Positions 8,294 to 16,074 are shown, counted from the first letter of the stretch. The stretch is DNA of 64,000 nucleotides from Pirellulales bacterium (GCA_019636345.1 JAHBXQ010000003.1:1-64000); one strand, 5' to 3'. Made by a program: numbers and translations. The notes: generated from the letters alone by a model not told the origin.

Positions 8294-9195
8294 ATCAAGC
8301 CGTTACGGGATACTTCGAGCGGCTGAACTCGGCGGCGGGCGAGGCGTGGAACCGCTTCTGGTTCGAACCGACGACCGCCGCGACCTTGGGTCGCGTGCGG
8401 GCCGCCGTCGGGCTGCTCGCCCTCGTCGGGATCGCCTCCTACGGCCCGGACCTCGCGCGCTGGTTCGGCCCCGAGGGAATGCTCCCCCTGCCGGTCGTCC
8501 GCGAGTTCTACCCCGAACAGTGGTCGTTGCTCGACTACGTCTCCGGCGGCGGGCTGTGGGTCGTGTACGGTCTGGGGATCGCCGCTGCCGCCGCGCTGGC
8601 CGCGGGGATCGGCGGCCGCTGGGCTGCCGGCGCCACGCTCGTGCTGACCTTGTCCTTCTCGCATCGGGCGCCGATGACCACCGGCGAGTTCGAGGCGGTG
8701 CTCGCGTTTCTGCTGGCCTACGTCTGCGTCGGCCGAGCGGGCGACGATTTCTCGTTGGCGGCGCGGCTCGGGGCGCAACCGGCGCCCGTCCCCGCGGCGG
8801 CCAACACCGTCGCGGTGCGGCTGATTCAGGTTCACGTCGCCGCGGTCCACGCGCTGATGGCCATGGCGATGTTCGCGGCCAAGGACGGCGTCTGGTTCAG
8901 CGGCGAGGGGCTGTGGCTGGCCGCCGCGCGGCCCGGGGGAGCGCTGGTCGACTTGGCGTGGCTGAACGATCACCCCAAGCCGGTCGCCTTGGCGAGTCAC
9001 TTGGTCACGGCGTACTTCGTCGCGCTGCCGCTGCTGGTCTGGCGACCGCTGACGCGCCCGCTGGTCTTGGCCGCGGCGACGATCGTCTGGCCGCTGTTGG
9101 CCGTGACGACCGGATCGGTCCTGTTCTGTCTGGCGATGGCCGCGGGAACGCTGGCGTTCGTCGACCCGGCGGCATGGACCCGGTCTCGGACGTAG
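8290..9195 (+). CDS. HTTM-domain integral membrane protein
   Basis: 301 residues with about six to seven hydrophobic helices. The N-terminal part (TTAATLGRVRAAVGLLALVGI, residues 31-51) and the segment RLIQVHVAAVHALMAMAM correspond to the HTTM (horizontally transferred transmembrane) family, related to the membrane part of vitamin K-dependent gamma-glutamyl carboxylase. I see only the membrane domain and not the full carboxylase, so a carboxylase activity should not be assumed. Starts within the stop codon of the upstream gene. Convergent with the zinc-ribbon gene downstream. Confidence 0.85.
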   Translation: MNQAVTGYFERLNSAAGEAWNRFWFEPTTAATLGRVRAAVGLLALVGIASYGPDLARWFGPEGMLPLPVVREFYPEQWSLLDYVSGGGLWVVYGLGIAAAAALAAGIGGRWAAGATLVLTLSFSHRAPMTTGEFEAVLAFLLAYVCVGRAGDDFSLAARLGAQPAPVPAAANTVAVRLIQVHVAAVHALMAMAMFAAKDGVWFSGEGLWLAAARPGGALVDLAWLNDHPKPVALASHLVTAYFVALPLLVWRPLTRPLVLAAATIVWPLLAVTTGSVLFCLAMAAGTLAFVDPAAWTRSRT

Positions 9196-9225
9196 GCAAA
9201 GTTCTCTTAAACTCGCCTGCGCCCC

Positions 9226-9567
9226 TCAGCCGATTCGCAACAGCACAGCCGCGGCCAAGGCGAGCCCCGCGGCGCACAGCACGGCGACGATCACGTGTCG
9301 GCGGCGGCGCAGGGCTTGTCGTTCGCTGCGCGTCAGCGACGGCGGCGGGGCAGGGGAGGGCGCCGCGGACGACGGCGCGGCCCCGCCGGGCGATTCGCCG
9401 GGCGCCGGCGTCGACGACGAAATGGGCGATGAAACGGGCGCCGACGCGGGCGCCGCGGCCGGGGTCGCCTCGCCGCACCGCGGGCAGCGCACCATCTGTC
9501 CCAGATGAGCCTCGTCGACCTGCGAGGCCCCCCCGCATCGGGCGCACGTGATGACGATCATGCTCAT
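9226..9567 (-). CDS. Small zinc-ribbon membrane protein
   Basis: 113 residues. An N-terminal zinc ribbon uses Cys8/Cys11 (CARCGG) and Cys28/Cys31 (CPRCGE); a Pro/Ala/Ser-rich linker and a basic stretch (RSERQALRRRRH) lead to a single C-terminal membrane helix (VIVAVLCAAGLALAAAVLL). The translation could also begin two codons later at MIVITCARCGG, which is the usual start of the family (MIxxxCxxCG). Planctomycetes have many such ribbon-plus-helix proteins of unknown function. Convergent to the HTTM gene. Confidence 0.8.
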   Translation of the reverse strand: MSMIVITCARCGGASQVDEAHLGQMVRCPRCGEATPAAAPASAPVSSPISSSTPAPGESPGGAAPSSAAPSPAPPPSLTRSERQALRRRRHVIVAVLCAAGLALAAAVLLRIG

Positions 9568-9980
9568 GGCAAGCGCGGCGATGGCGGTGCAGGGGGGAGC
9601 GGGGCCGAACCCTCAACATACGCGACCGCCCCGGAAGTTTGAATTCGACCCGGCTCATCGCTCGTGATCCCATCTGCGCCCATGGCAGGGGCGCCTGGGG
9701 TCGCAGCGCAGCGGAGCCCCCAGAGAATCCGCTGGGGGCTCGCTTCGTTCGACCCCAGCCGCCCGTCAATTTGCAAATGGGATCGCAACCCAGCTCCCCG
9801 CTCGTCCCGTTGCACTGGCCCGGCAATCCGTTCGGTGCGAAAGCGACTCGCACCGGGGCGCACATGGGTCGCGACCGACCGGCGGCGACGCTGGACGAGC
9901 GAGGGCGGGGCGACTACCGTGGGCGGACGCGGCTGCGTGTGTCGGTCGTTTCTCGCCGTCCCCGGTTCTCTTGATCCCCC
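9568..9980. other. Intergenic region with a structured repeat
   Basis: No gene seen. Contains the 119-bp inverted-repeat element at 9666-9784; the right half is unique GC-rich sequence. Confidence 0.5.
9666..9784. repeat. Structured inverted-repeat element, copy A
   Basis: 119 bp bounded by GATCCCAT and ATGGGATC, with an inner hairpin GAGCCCCCAG/CTGGGGGCTC and the shared core around GAATCCGCTGGGGGCTCG and TTCGTTCGACCCCAGCC. A second copy with the same ends and core is at 40954-41056. Looks like a REP or MITE-type non-autonomous element. Confidence 0.8.
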
Positions 9981-10592
9981 ATGTCGAATCGCCCCCCGCG
10001 CAAACCCAACTCCGGCGGCCGTCGTCGCGGCGGCGGAGCGCGCAGCGGGGGAGCGCGCGGCGGGGTGACGCTCAAGCGGTCGGCCGACGGCCGCGGCTGG
10101 CTGCTGTCCCACCCGGCGGGGGTCCGCGAACGGGCCGACGACCTCGAGGAGGTCCGCGCGATGCTCGACGCCGGCGAGATCGACGTCGCCGTCGACGAAC
10201 TGCGGTGGCTGCTGTCGGGGTGCGGCGAGATGATCGAGGCCCATTTTCTGCTCGGCAAGCTGGCGGTCGAGACCGACGGCGACGTGGAACTGGGCCGCGG
10301 TCACTTCGGGTTCGGGTTTCAACTGGGCGAACGGGCATGGCGCCGGGCCGGCGAGCCGCACCCCATGCCGGCGCTCCATCCCGCAAACCGGGCGTTCTTC
10401 GATTGCGGTCGCGGACTGGCGTGGTGCCTGCGCGAATTGGGAAAGCGGGAGCTGGCGCTCGAGGTGCTCGCCAAGCTGCGCGCCGCCGACCCGAGCGACC
10501 CGTTGGGGCTGGCCGGGTGGGTCGACGAGCTCGCCACGGCCGACACGCCGCTGGTGCCGCTCGCCACGCTGTTCACGCCGCGGGACGCGTAG
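9981..10592 (+). CDS. Conserved protein with TPR-like helices
   Basis: 203 residues. A basic, Gly/Arg-rich N-terminus (residues 1-30) is followed by a short strand region (LKRSADGRGWLLSHP) and then helical repeats from about residue 45: VRAMLDAGEIDVAVDELRWLL, MIEAHFLLGKLAVE, GLAWCLRELGKRELALEVLAKL, spaced like tetratricopeptide units. A protein-binding scaffold is a reasonable inference. The basic tail might bind nucleic acid. No signal peptide. The family appears to be planctomycete-restricted as far as I can recognise. Confidence 0.75.
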   Translation: MSNRPPRKPNSGGRRRGGGARSGGARGGVTLKRSADGRGWLLSHPAGVRERADDLEEVRAMLDAGEIDVAVDELRWLLSGCGEMIEAHFLLGKLAVETDGDVELGRGHFGFGFQLGERAWRRAGEPHPMPALHPANRAFFDCGRGLAWCLRELGKRELALEVLAKLRAADPSDPLGLAGWVDELATADTPLVPLATLFTPRDA

Positions 10593-11149
10593 GCGCCTCG
10601 CCCGCGCGCGGACGGCTCGGCATTTTTGCTCGCGAGCAATATTCACGCACTGCTTTGTGCAAAACTCCGGGCGGCGGCGCGGGGGCCGCGCGCCAACCCG
10701 TTTGCCGGCAACGACTTCCGCGCGACTCGCCCCGAACCGGGCCGGAATTTTGCCAGCAAAACTCGCGGGGGAGTTGCAAAACCCCCGGGCCTGTCGCCGT
10801 CGTCGCGGCTGTGATCGCCACATTCATCGCCACATTCATCGCCCCGGTCGTCGCCGCGGGCCGCGCTGCCGCCGGGGGGCGTCGATTCGCGGCGTCAACG
10901 CTTCGTTCTACGCGACGCGCTGGCCCATTTTCTAGAAGAAAGCGGGGACTTTGCCGAACTCGCCGGGCGGGTAGACGGGGCGACGACGCTTCGCGGTATT
11001 AGCGGTATTACCCCATGATTTGCAGCAGTGAGACAGGCGTTAGGGGCAATCAGGGGCGCTGCCGCCTTCCCCGATCTCGGCACGCTCTACGTTGCAGCGC
11101 CGACTTCGCTAAAAAGATTGCGGGGGCGTCTGGTCGGCGATAGGATGTT
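10593..11149. other. Gap between chromosomal genes and the cassette array
   Basis: No gene seen. It holds a short direct repeat CGCCACATTCAT at about 10816-10840 and, near 11038-11100, an R'-like GCGTTAGGGG followed by GGCGCTGC...GCAGCGCC, which might be a decayed attC site or the attachment point of the array. Confidence 0.4.
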
Positions 11150-11276
11150 GCCCTAACAGGAGTCACGCCGTGGAGCGAAGCTGAGCGGCGGCAGGCATGT
11201 GATAGACGTCTGCGTACCACACCCCACCTTCCTGTTCGGCACTCTACGGCGCTGCGCCGTAGAATTCCTGTTAGGC
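11150..11276 (+). other. attC-like site preceding the first cassette gene
   Basis: Outer arms CCTAACAGGA (11152-11161) and TCCTGTTAGG (11266-11275) pair perfectly over ten bases. Inside is a perfect 10-bp hairpin TCTACGGCGC/GCGCCGTAGA (11243-11263). A second R'-like TCCTGTTCGGC lies at 11230-11240. The next start codon is 17 bases downstream. Confidence 0.7.
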
Positions 11277-11292
11277 TTCACTAGGAACACTC

Positions 11293-12147
11293 ATGGCCTC
11301 CGGGAAGTCAATCTCCTTCTTTCTCATCGACGGCACTGTCGATGGCGTTATCGCTTGCGAACTCTTTAACTGGACGGGCAAGGGATACAAGATTCCGCGC
11401 ACTCTTCTCAAGACCGTTGCCGCGCGGGACGACTTGAAGAAAGCAGGCGTCTACTTCTTGGTTGGACACGATCCGAACTCGGATCAACCAACCCTTTACA
11501 TAGGTGAGGCAGAAGAGGTCTATAAACGTATCACCCAACACCAAGAGAAGGAGTTCTGGTCCGAAGCTCTGGCATTCGTATCGAAGGACGAAAACCTTAA
11601 CAAGGCTCACATCAAGTACCTTGAGTACACCCTGCACAAGGACGCGACCGAAGCAGGACGATATGCCTTGTTTAATAGCAACACTCCAAACCGTCCCGCG
11701 ATCTCTGAAGCCGAACAGGCCGTAATGCTGGAGTTCGCAGATAACCTACGCGTCATGGTGGGTACTCTCGGATTTAAGTTCTTCGAGCCACTAATCACCA
11801 AGAAGAAGACCGAGCGAAGTGAGACATACCATATCCAAGCACCGCGAGGCGCTAGTGCCAAGGGTCTTCCAACCAGCGAAGGCTTCGTTGTCCTAAAGGG
11901 CTCAACAATCGCCACTTCCGATGTGCCCTCCACTCCATTCGCAATCAAACGCAAGCGCGAGAGCATCGTCGCCGACGGATCGGTCGTCGAGAATACACTC
12001 ACCAAGGACATCCTCTTTAGCAGTCCTTCTCTAGCCGCTGCAGTCGTCCTGGGACGCAGCGCTAACGGGAGAGTTGAGTGGAAGCTAAAGAACGGTGCAA
12101 CGCTCAAAGACAATGAGGTTTCTCCGAATGAGGCGGTGGAATCCTAA
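11293..12147 (+). CDS. GIY-YIG nuclease family protein with C-terminal DUF4357
   Basis: 284 residues. The N-terminal half contains a GIY-YIG core: GVYFLVGHD (the GIY strand, about residue 52) and LYIGEAEEVYKRITQH (the YIG strand and following helix with Arg). A Glu in the helix region (KYLEYTLHK) fits the catalytic Glu position. The last 70 residues (IVADGSVVENTLTKDILFSSPSLAAAVVLGRSANG) match the DUF4357 type that often follows GIY-YIG domains. Such proteins are probable metal-dependent DNA endonucleases; a role in defence or DNA repair is possible but not shown. GC content is visibly lower than in the flanking chromosome and the gene follows an attC-like site, both signs of transfer. Confidence 0.8.
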   Translation: MASGKSISFFLIDGTVDGVIACELFNWTGKGYKIPRTLLKTVAARDDLKKAGVYFLVGHDPNSDQPTLYIGEAEEVYKRITQHQEKEFWSEALAFVSKDENLNKAHIKYLEYTLHKDATEAGRYALFNSNTPNRPAISEAEQAVMLEFADNLRVMVGTLGFKFFEPLITKKKTERSETYHIQAPRGASAKGLPTSEGFVVLKGSTIATSDVPSTPFAIKRKRESIVADGSVVENTLTKDILFSSPSLAAAVVLGRSANGRVEWKLKNGATLKDNEVSPNEAVES

Positions 12148-12161
12148 TCCCTCGCTCAAGC

Positions 12162-12270
12162 TTAGCGCCAACGACAGGCCAGTAGGCTCGATCTCGCGGT
12201 ACGCGGTTCATATCTGCCAGACTGTGCTTGGCGCCATGCCACTTGGGCAGGCTTAGCTCTTTCGTCCGGC
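12162..12270 (+). other. Weak attC-like site
   Basis: AGCGCCAA (about 12161) and TTGGCGCC (about 12227) form an imperfect outer stem; further right GTCCGGC (12264-12270) occupies an R'-like position before the next gene. Inner pairing is poor, so this is a degenerate site at best. Confidence 0.35.
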
Positions 12271-12284
12271 GGCAGGAGGTCGGT

Positions 12285-12755
12285 ATGCGGGATCGACGGT
12301 TTGTTGCGTTGCATCGGGGCGGTCCTTTGGACGTGAACAAGCACCGGCTTCTGGCTGCGTGGGCGGCCGACTGTGCAGAGCATGTGCTGCCCCTGTTCGA
12401 GTCGTGCCGCTCCAACGACCGGCCGCGGCTCGCGGTCGAGACCGGTCGGGCGTGGGGCCGAGGCGAGGCGGCGGTCGGCGTCGCGATGAAGGCCGCCGTC
12501 GCGGCGCACGCGGCGGCCCGCGCGGCGACAAACACGGCGGCGACCGAGGCGGCGCGGGCCGCCGGGCATGCCGTAGCAACGGCCCACGCGGCCGATCATA
12601 GCTTGGGGGCGGCCATCTACGGGGTGAAGGCGGTCCGCAAGGCCGGCGGCGACGGCGAAGCGGAACGCGCTTGGCAAATAGGCCGACTCCCGGACGAACT
12701 CCGCGAGCTTGTCGTCTCCGCGCTCGCTCTGCGTCGAACCACACGCTGCCCCTGA
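12285..12755 (+). CDS. Imm5-like putative immunity protein (cassette)
   Basis: 156 residues, starting at ATG 12285 behind a good AGGAGG. The pattern of RDRRFVALHRGGPLDVNKHRLLAAWAADCAEHVLPLFE, followed by a long Ala/His-rich helical stretch (AAVAAHAAARAATNTAATEAARA) and a C-terminal WQIGRLPDELRELV, is that of proteins annotated as 'putative immunity protein' with an Imm5-like domain. Known members are predicted to neutralise polymorphic toxins, but solitary copies like this one are usual and no cognate toxin is visible. The last residues (RTTRCP) run into the following attC site. Confidence 0.7.
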   Translation: MRDRRFVALHRGGPLDVNKHRLLAAWAADCAEHVLPLFESCRSNDRPRLAVETGRAWGRGEAAVGVAMKAAVAAHAAARAATNTAATEAARAAGHAVATAHAADHSLGAAIYGVKAVRKAGGDGEAERAWQIGRLPDELRELVVSALALRRTTRCP

Positions 12756-12830
12756 CCAGGGCGGCATGTCGGCTTTTCGCGACGCTTAACCCGCTGATGC
12801 CGCCCCGGCAGGTAATCTTGGACGTTAGCC
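12749..12830 (+). other. attC-like site
   Basis: CCCTGAC at the left (12749-12756), GTTAGCC at the right (12824-12830), and an inner stem GGGCGGCAT/ATGCCGCCC. The next ATG is four bases after R'. Confidence 0.65.
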
Positions 12831-12833
12831 ATC

Positions 12834-13289
12834 ATGAATGTTCAACAAGCCAAGCTGTCATTCGAACAATTACTTGCCAGCGGCGGTCACTCCGTCGAAT
12901 CGCTGGGCGTTGAGCGGGGCGTTCGTCTGATGCTGGATTTCTACCGGAACCAACGCTGCGAAGGTTGTTCCATCGACAACGACGGCGACATGCTGCTGTA
13001 TCAATGGGGAGTGACCGGTTCGGAGGGACTTTTTGAGATCGACTTAACTCGCCAGTTCATTGTGGGCGAGGATAGTGACGATGAAAATATCTGGCAGCTT
13101 TCCTTGACGTGTCAGTTTTCGCCAACGTCCGAGCTGCAAGCCATCTCATCGGGAAACAAATGGTGTTCCAAGCCAAAGCCACAAGCAGTCGACTATTTCG
13201 AGAAATTCATACGCGACAGCGCAACTTACCGGTCGGTAGTCGATCTTCAGCCGACTGCAGTGTTGTTGAATTTCGACAATGCCGGGTAA
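12834..13289 (+). CDS. Hypothetical cassette protein, 151 residues
   Basis: Starts three bases after an R'-like box. No signal peptide or membrane helix. Acidic, with a helical start (QQAKLSFEQLLASGG), a central strand-rich part (DGDMLLYQWGVTGSEGLFEIDLTRQFI) and aromatic C-terminal helix (AVDYFEKFIRDSATYRSVVD). I recognise no family. The layout of short domain with Trp and Phe on strands recalls immunity-type proteins, which is speculation. GC content is below that of the chromosomal genes. Confidence 0.65.
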   Translation: MNVQQAKLSFEQLLASGGHSVESLGVERGVRLMLDFYRNQRCEGCSIDNDGDMLLYQWGVTGSEGLFEIDLTRQFIVGEDSDDENIWQLSLTCQFSPTSELQAISSGNKWCSKPKPQAVDYFEKFIRDSATYRSVVDLQPTAVLLNFDNAG

Positions 13290-13407
13290 CACGTCGCTGC
13301 CGCCGACGCGCCCAGAAAACGAGCGATTTGGCGATTCTCTTCCGCACCGGCTATACTGCCGGCATACCGCTCGCATGAGGGCGGGCCACTGAGATTTTTC
13401 GTCAGGC
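13284..13407 (+). other. Long attC site (family 1) with embedded promoter-like sequence
   Basis: R''-like GGGTAAC (13284-13290) and R' GTCAGGC (13401-13407). The interior is nearly identical to the sites at 16075-16198 and 19094-19215. Confidence 0.75.
13328..13357 (+). promoter_or_regulatory. Promoter-like sequence inside an attC site
   Basis: TTGGCG (13328-13333), an 18-base spacer and TATACT (13352-13357), 73 bases before the start at 13430. The same arrangement recurs in three other sites of the array. Confidence 0.5.
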
Positions 13408-13429
13408 GGCAGCGGCAGGGGATCGCACG

Positions 13430-13717
13430 ATGAACGAGCCGGAATTGACGCCGGGCGAAAGGCGTTTCCTGGAAGATCTGCGTAGACTGCCGACTTCGGT
13501 GCGTTCCCGGCTCGTGGGTTGGGGGTGCGAACTTGTCCCCAGCATCGCTTTATTCGTTTACGGCTTGATCGCTGATCGTCGCTTGTTTGTCGTCCTTGGC
13601 TTTCTCAGCTTGCTGTACTTTACTGTGTGGCGCATGTACGGGCAGCTTCGCGGGTTTCGGATGCTGCACAGCATCTACGAAAAGCAATTGTCTACGATCG
13701 AGATCAGGGACGCCTGA
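13430..13717 (+). CDS. Small membrane protein (cassette), copy 1 of 2
   Basis: 95 residues. An N-terminal helical part (LTPGERRFLEDLRRLPTSVR) precedes two hydrophobic helices (CELVPSIALFVYGLIA and LFVVLGFLSLLYFTVW), with a basic turn ADRR between, and a charged tail. It is nearly the same protein as the one at 19238-19528, which differs by about a dozen residues, mostly in the tail, and one extra Leu at VLPS. Both copies follow the same type of long attC site. Location is the cytoplasmic membrane; function unknown. Confidence 0.75.
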   Translation: MNEPELTPGERRFLEDLRRLPTSVRSRLVGWGCELVPSIALFVYGLIADRRLFVVLGFLSLLYFTVWRMYGQLRGFRMLHSIYEKQLSTIEIRDA

Positions 13718-13790
13718 CAAGGCGCGGCCGTAGACCCGCCGGCCCAACGGCCGGTTTGGGCGTTGCCCCTGCACCGCGGTTATGTTCGGA
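13712..13790 (+). other. attC-like site, right half diverged
   Basis: Left half GCCTGACAAGGCGCGG...CCGGCCCAACGGCCGG matches the site at 19523-19645, but the right half differs and ends in GTTCGGA (13784-13790). Confidence 0.5.
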
Positions 13791-13928
13791 CCATCTGCTG
13801 ACGTGGAATTGCACCCACATGGCAAACGTCATTCTTCGCCCGCGCATCGAGGCGACATGCCGGGCGATCGGATGCGAGCCTCCCTTGATCTGTACGCCGC
13901 CCGAGTTGCCAGTTCCGGAGGAATCGCC

Positions 13929-14180
13929 GTGATCGAAGACGAAATCGTGCGCGAGGTTCGAGCGGCCCGCGAAACCTTCGCGGCGTCTCACGGCTATGAC
14001 ATTCGCGCCATGGTCGCCGCCCTGCACGAGTTGGGCGTCGCCAGCGGCAGAGAGTTGGTCCGGTTCGCGCCGCGTCCAGCAATCACAATGCCGAATAAGC
14101 CGCTGCAGCCGACCGGGGCCGCCATTCCGGCTCCTCCGGGTTCAACGTCGCCTGAGGCGGCCCCGGGGGCTGAGCTATAG
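13929..14180 (+). CDS. Small conserved protein with attC-encoded tail
   Basis: The GTG at 13929 opens VIEDEIVREVRAARETF, which matches the usual start of a small bacterial family (IxDEIVxEVRxxRxxYA...HxYDLxAM) often found near toxin-antitoxin genes. Residues up to about 52 (RELVRFAPR) are the true family domain. The rest (MPNKPLQPTGAAIP...) is translation of the attC site: the peptide NKPLQPTGA is what an attC sequence of this type encodes in this frame. An ATG 147 bases upstream is in frame but the codons between are not convincing. An antitoxin-like role is possible; no toxin is adjacent. Confidence 0.6.
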   Translation: MIEDEIVREVRAARETFAASHGYDIRAMVAALHELGVASGRELVRFAPRPAITMPNKPLQPTGAAIPAPPGSTSPEAAPGAEL

Positions 14181-14188
14181 CGTGCGGC
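14090..14188 (+). other. attC-like site
   Basis: Left arm GCCGAATAAGCCGCTGCAG, inner stems CAGCC/GGCTG and CCGGGGCCGCC/GGCGGCCCCGG, right box GTGCGGC (14182-14188). One base (A) is unpaired between the two stems. Confidence 0.7.
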
Positions 14189-14210
14189 GACAGAAGTCAG
14201 CGGGGTCGCA

Positions 14211-14834
14211 ATGTGGAACGAACGATATTCTCAGCCTGGTTTTGCCTACGGAACCGAGCCGAACCAGTTCTTGGTTTCAACTGCGAATCGGATTCCGGCC
14301 GGTTCCGTGTTGACCCTCGGCGAGGGGGAGGGCCGCAACGCGGCGTACCTCGCCGGACTCGGGCGCCGAGTGGTCGCGGTCGATCAGTCGGAGGTCGGGC
14401 TTGCCAAGGCGCGGCGGCTGGCTGCTGAGCGCGGGCTGGCGATCGAGACGGTCTGCGCGGACCTTGCCGGATATCTCATTGAGCCGGGGGCCTGGGCCGG
14501 CATCGTGTCGATCTTTTGCCACCTTCCCCGGCGAATCCGGCTTCCCCTCTACGCAGCGATCGTTCGGGGTCTGAGGCCGGGAGGCATCCTCATTCTCGAG
14601 GCGTACACCCCGAATCAGATCGAACGCGGCACCGGCGGCCCTCAGGATCGGGACATGCTGCTGACGCTGGCCGGATTGCGCGAGGAGTTGGCCGGGCTGG
14701 AGTTCGTTCACGCCCGCGAACTGGACCGAGAGGTTCGCGAGGGGACGTACCACACTGGCGTCGCCTCCGTCGTGCAGGTGGTCGGGCTGCGGCAGCACGC
14801 CGAACCTGGCGCTGCAGCCGACGGCGGGGCATGA
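14211..14834 (+). CDS. Class I SAM-dependent methyltransferase (cassette)
   Basis: 207 residues. The SAM-binding motif I is LTLGEGEGRNAAYLAG (about residue 34), followed by the acidic end of strand 2 (VVAVDQSEVGLAKARRLA) and a motif with a post-strand 4 region (IVSIFCHLPRRIR). The overall pattern (WNERYSQPGFAYGTEPNQFL at the start) resembles TehB/thiopurine-type small-molecule methyltransferases often tied to resistance. The final residues (LRQHAEPGAAADGGA) are encoded by the left half of an attC site. Substrate unknown. Confidence 0.85.
   Translation: MWNERYSQPGFAYGTEPNQFLVSTANRIPAGSVLTLGEGEGRNAAYLAGLGRRVVAVDQSEVGLAKARRLAAERGLAIETVCADLAGYLIEPGAWAGIVSIFCHLPRRIRLPLYAAIVRGLRPGGILILEAYTPNQIERGTGGPQDRDMLLTLAGLREELAGLEFVHARELDREVREGTYHTGVASVVQVVGLRQHAEPGAAADGGA
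14799..14834 (+). other. Truncated attC site (left half only)
   Basis: GCCGAACCTGGCGCTGCAG CCGACGGCGGGGCAT matches the left half of the intact site at 19899-19996. The right half and its R' box are missing; the 126-bp inverted-repeat element follows 56 bases later. Confidence 0.6.
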
Positions 14835-14889
14835 TTGGTTTCCGCGACCGACATCGCCCGTGCTCAAGGTGGTCGCCAGCCCGGGGGAG

Positions 14890-15015
14890 GGAAAAGGGGA
14901 CAGGTCCAGATTAACACAGCGGACAGGCGACGGCGGCTTTTCGAACATTCCCCCGCCCCGCACGGGTTGAGGAAGTGGAAGATGGAGTGGAGGAAATGGA
15001 CCTGTCCCCTTTTCC
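14890..15015. repeat. 126-bp inverted-repeat element, copy 1
   Basis: Ends are a perfect 19-bp terminal inverted repeat GGAAAAGGGGACAGGTCCA (14890-14908 and 14997-15015). The body is the same as in copies at 25509-25634 and 26691-26815. Sequence GTGCTCAAGGTGGTCGCCAG just before it (14860-14880) duplicates part of the gene at 15674-16066. Confidence 0.9.
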
Positions 15016-15067
15016 ACCCCCATCGATCCGGTTTCCCCAAGCATCGTCTCGTTTTCGGAGCACGACC

Positions 15068-15601
15068 ATGGCACTGCCGCCCGGCATCATCGGCGACGCA
15101 TTTCCGCGGGGTGACACGGTACATCGTCACTGGCTCTCTCGGACCTGGAATCCAACGGGCCGCGTTGCGCTGGTGATTGGTATCAATCCCAACACGGCGA
15201 CCGAGGAAAATGACGACGGCATGACAGGGTTTCTCACTCGCCATCTGCGCAAGCTGAAGGGCGAGTTCGCCTGCGGCAGCTACATCCTGGTCAACTGCTG
15301 CGATCTGCGCGGGGGAGACCCCAAGAAGCTGAGGGACGCCAAGGAACCGTGTACCGCTGCAAATACCGAGCATGTTCAAGCCAAGTTGTGCGAATGCGAC
15401 TTCGTCGTGGCCTCGTGGGGGACGACCGACTACGGCGACCTAGTTCAGCAAAAGCGAGTGGAGATCGCCAACCTCGTTCGAGAGAGTGGTCGGCAAGTGA
15501 TCTGTTTCAGTCCCCGCGGCTTGCCGATCTACTGCAGCCAAACCAGTGCAAACAGTGTCGATGGTAGATGGAGCGATACGCCGGTTCCGTGGCAGGGCTA
15601 A
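15068..15601 (+). CDS. DUF1643 family protein (cassette)
   Basis: 177 residues. The start at ATG 15068 is used because the upstream open frame lies in the inverted-repeat element. Family hallmarks: ALVIGINPNTATEENDDGM (the 'NPSTA' motif), LVNCCDLRGGDPKKL (the 'N-L-A-R-T-P' region) and VVASWGTTD (the 'AWG' strand). DUF1643 proteins are small cytoplasmic proteins with a nucleotide-binding-like fold and unknown biochemical role. No clear attC site follows; the next gene starts 72 bases later. Confidence 0.8.
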   Translation: MALPPGIIGDAFPRGDTVHRHWLSRTWNPTGRVALVIGINPNTATEENDDGMTGFLTRHLRKLKGEFACGSYILVNCCDLRGGDPKKLRDAKEPCTAANTEHVQAKLCECDFVVASWGTTDYGDLVQQKRVEIANLVRESGRQVICFSPRGLPIYCSQTSANSVDGRWSDTPVPWQG

Positions 15602-15673
15602 GAACGAATTCACCTGGCCTGCGCTGCGGCCTTGGGGAGGGACAAGGGGGGAGGGACAAGGGCGATTTATCAC

Positions 15674-16066
15674 GTGTGGTTCAAGGTTTTGAGTTTGCTG
15701 ATTGCGGCGGCGTTATTGGCCAAGGCGGCCATCGCGTTGGCGGCGCCGCGGCGGTTTTACGCCGTGCGGCAGCGGCAGTATGCCACGGAGTCTCTGCCGC
15801 CTAGGCTGTTGGTCGCACCGGCCCTTGTCCTCGCGCTGACTGCCGTCGCCGTCTATGCCGCCGTCTTTCACTATCGTCCTTGGGGATGGATCGTCCTTGG
15901 ATTCCTGATTCTTCTGTCGGCCGTGGCGCTTGATCATGCGTTCCGGTGGAAGACGCACCGGCTCGCCATGCTCAAGGTGGTCGCCAGCCCGAAGGTGCGG
16001 CAGGCGGACTGCGAGTTATTGGCGCTGGGCTCGGCGTTCGCAGCGCTGGCCCTGCTCGTCTATTGA
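15674..16066 (+). CDS. Membrane protein of unknown function (cassette)
   Basis: I take GTG 15674 (VWFKVLSLLIAAALLAKAAIALAAP) as start because it opens directly into the first membrane helix; an ATG 42 bases upstream is also in frame but lies in a purine-rich repeat-like stretch. The 130-residue protein has about four hydrophobic helices: residues 2-25, 42-62, 68-87 and the C-terminal LLALGSAFAALALLVY. No charged residues suggest transport. A 23-bp piece of its 3' half is duplicated at 14861-14883. Family not recognised. Confidence 0.65.
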   Translation: MWFKVLSLLIAAALLAKAAIALAAPRRFYAVRQRQYATESLPPRLLVAPALVLALTAVAVYAAVFHYRPWGWIVLGFLILLSAVALDHAFRWKTHRLAMLKVVASPKVRQADCELLALGSAFAALALLVY

Positions 16067-16074
16067 CTGCAACC

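Noticed and set aside
10810-10845. Short tandem repeat CGCCACATTCAT
   Set aside because: Only two to three units, no context that suggests function.
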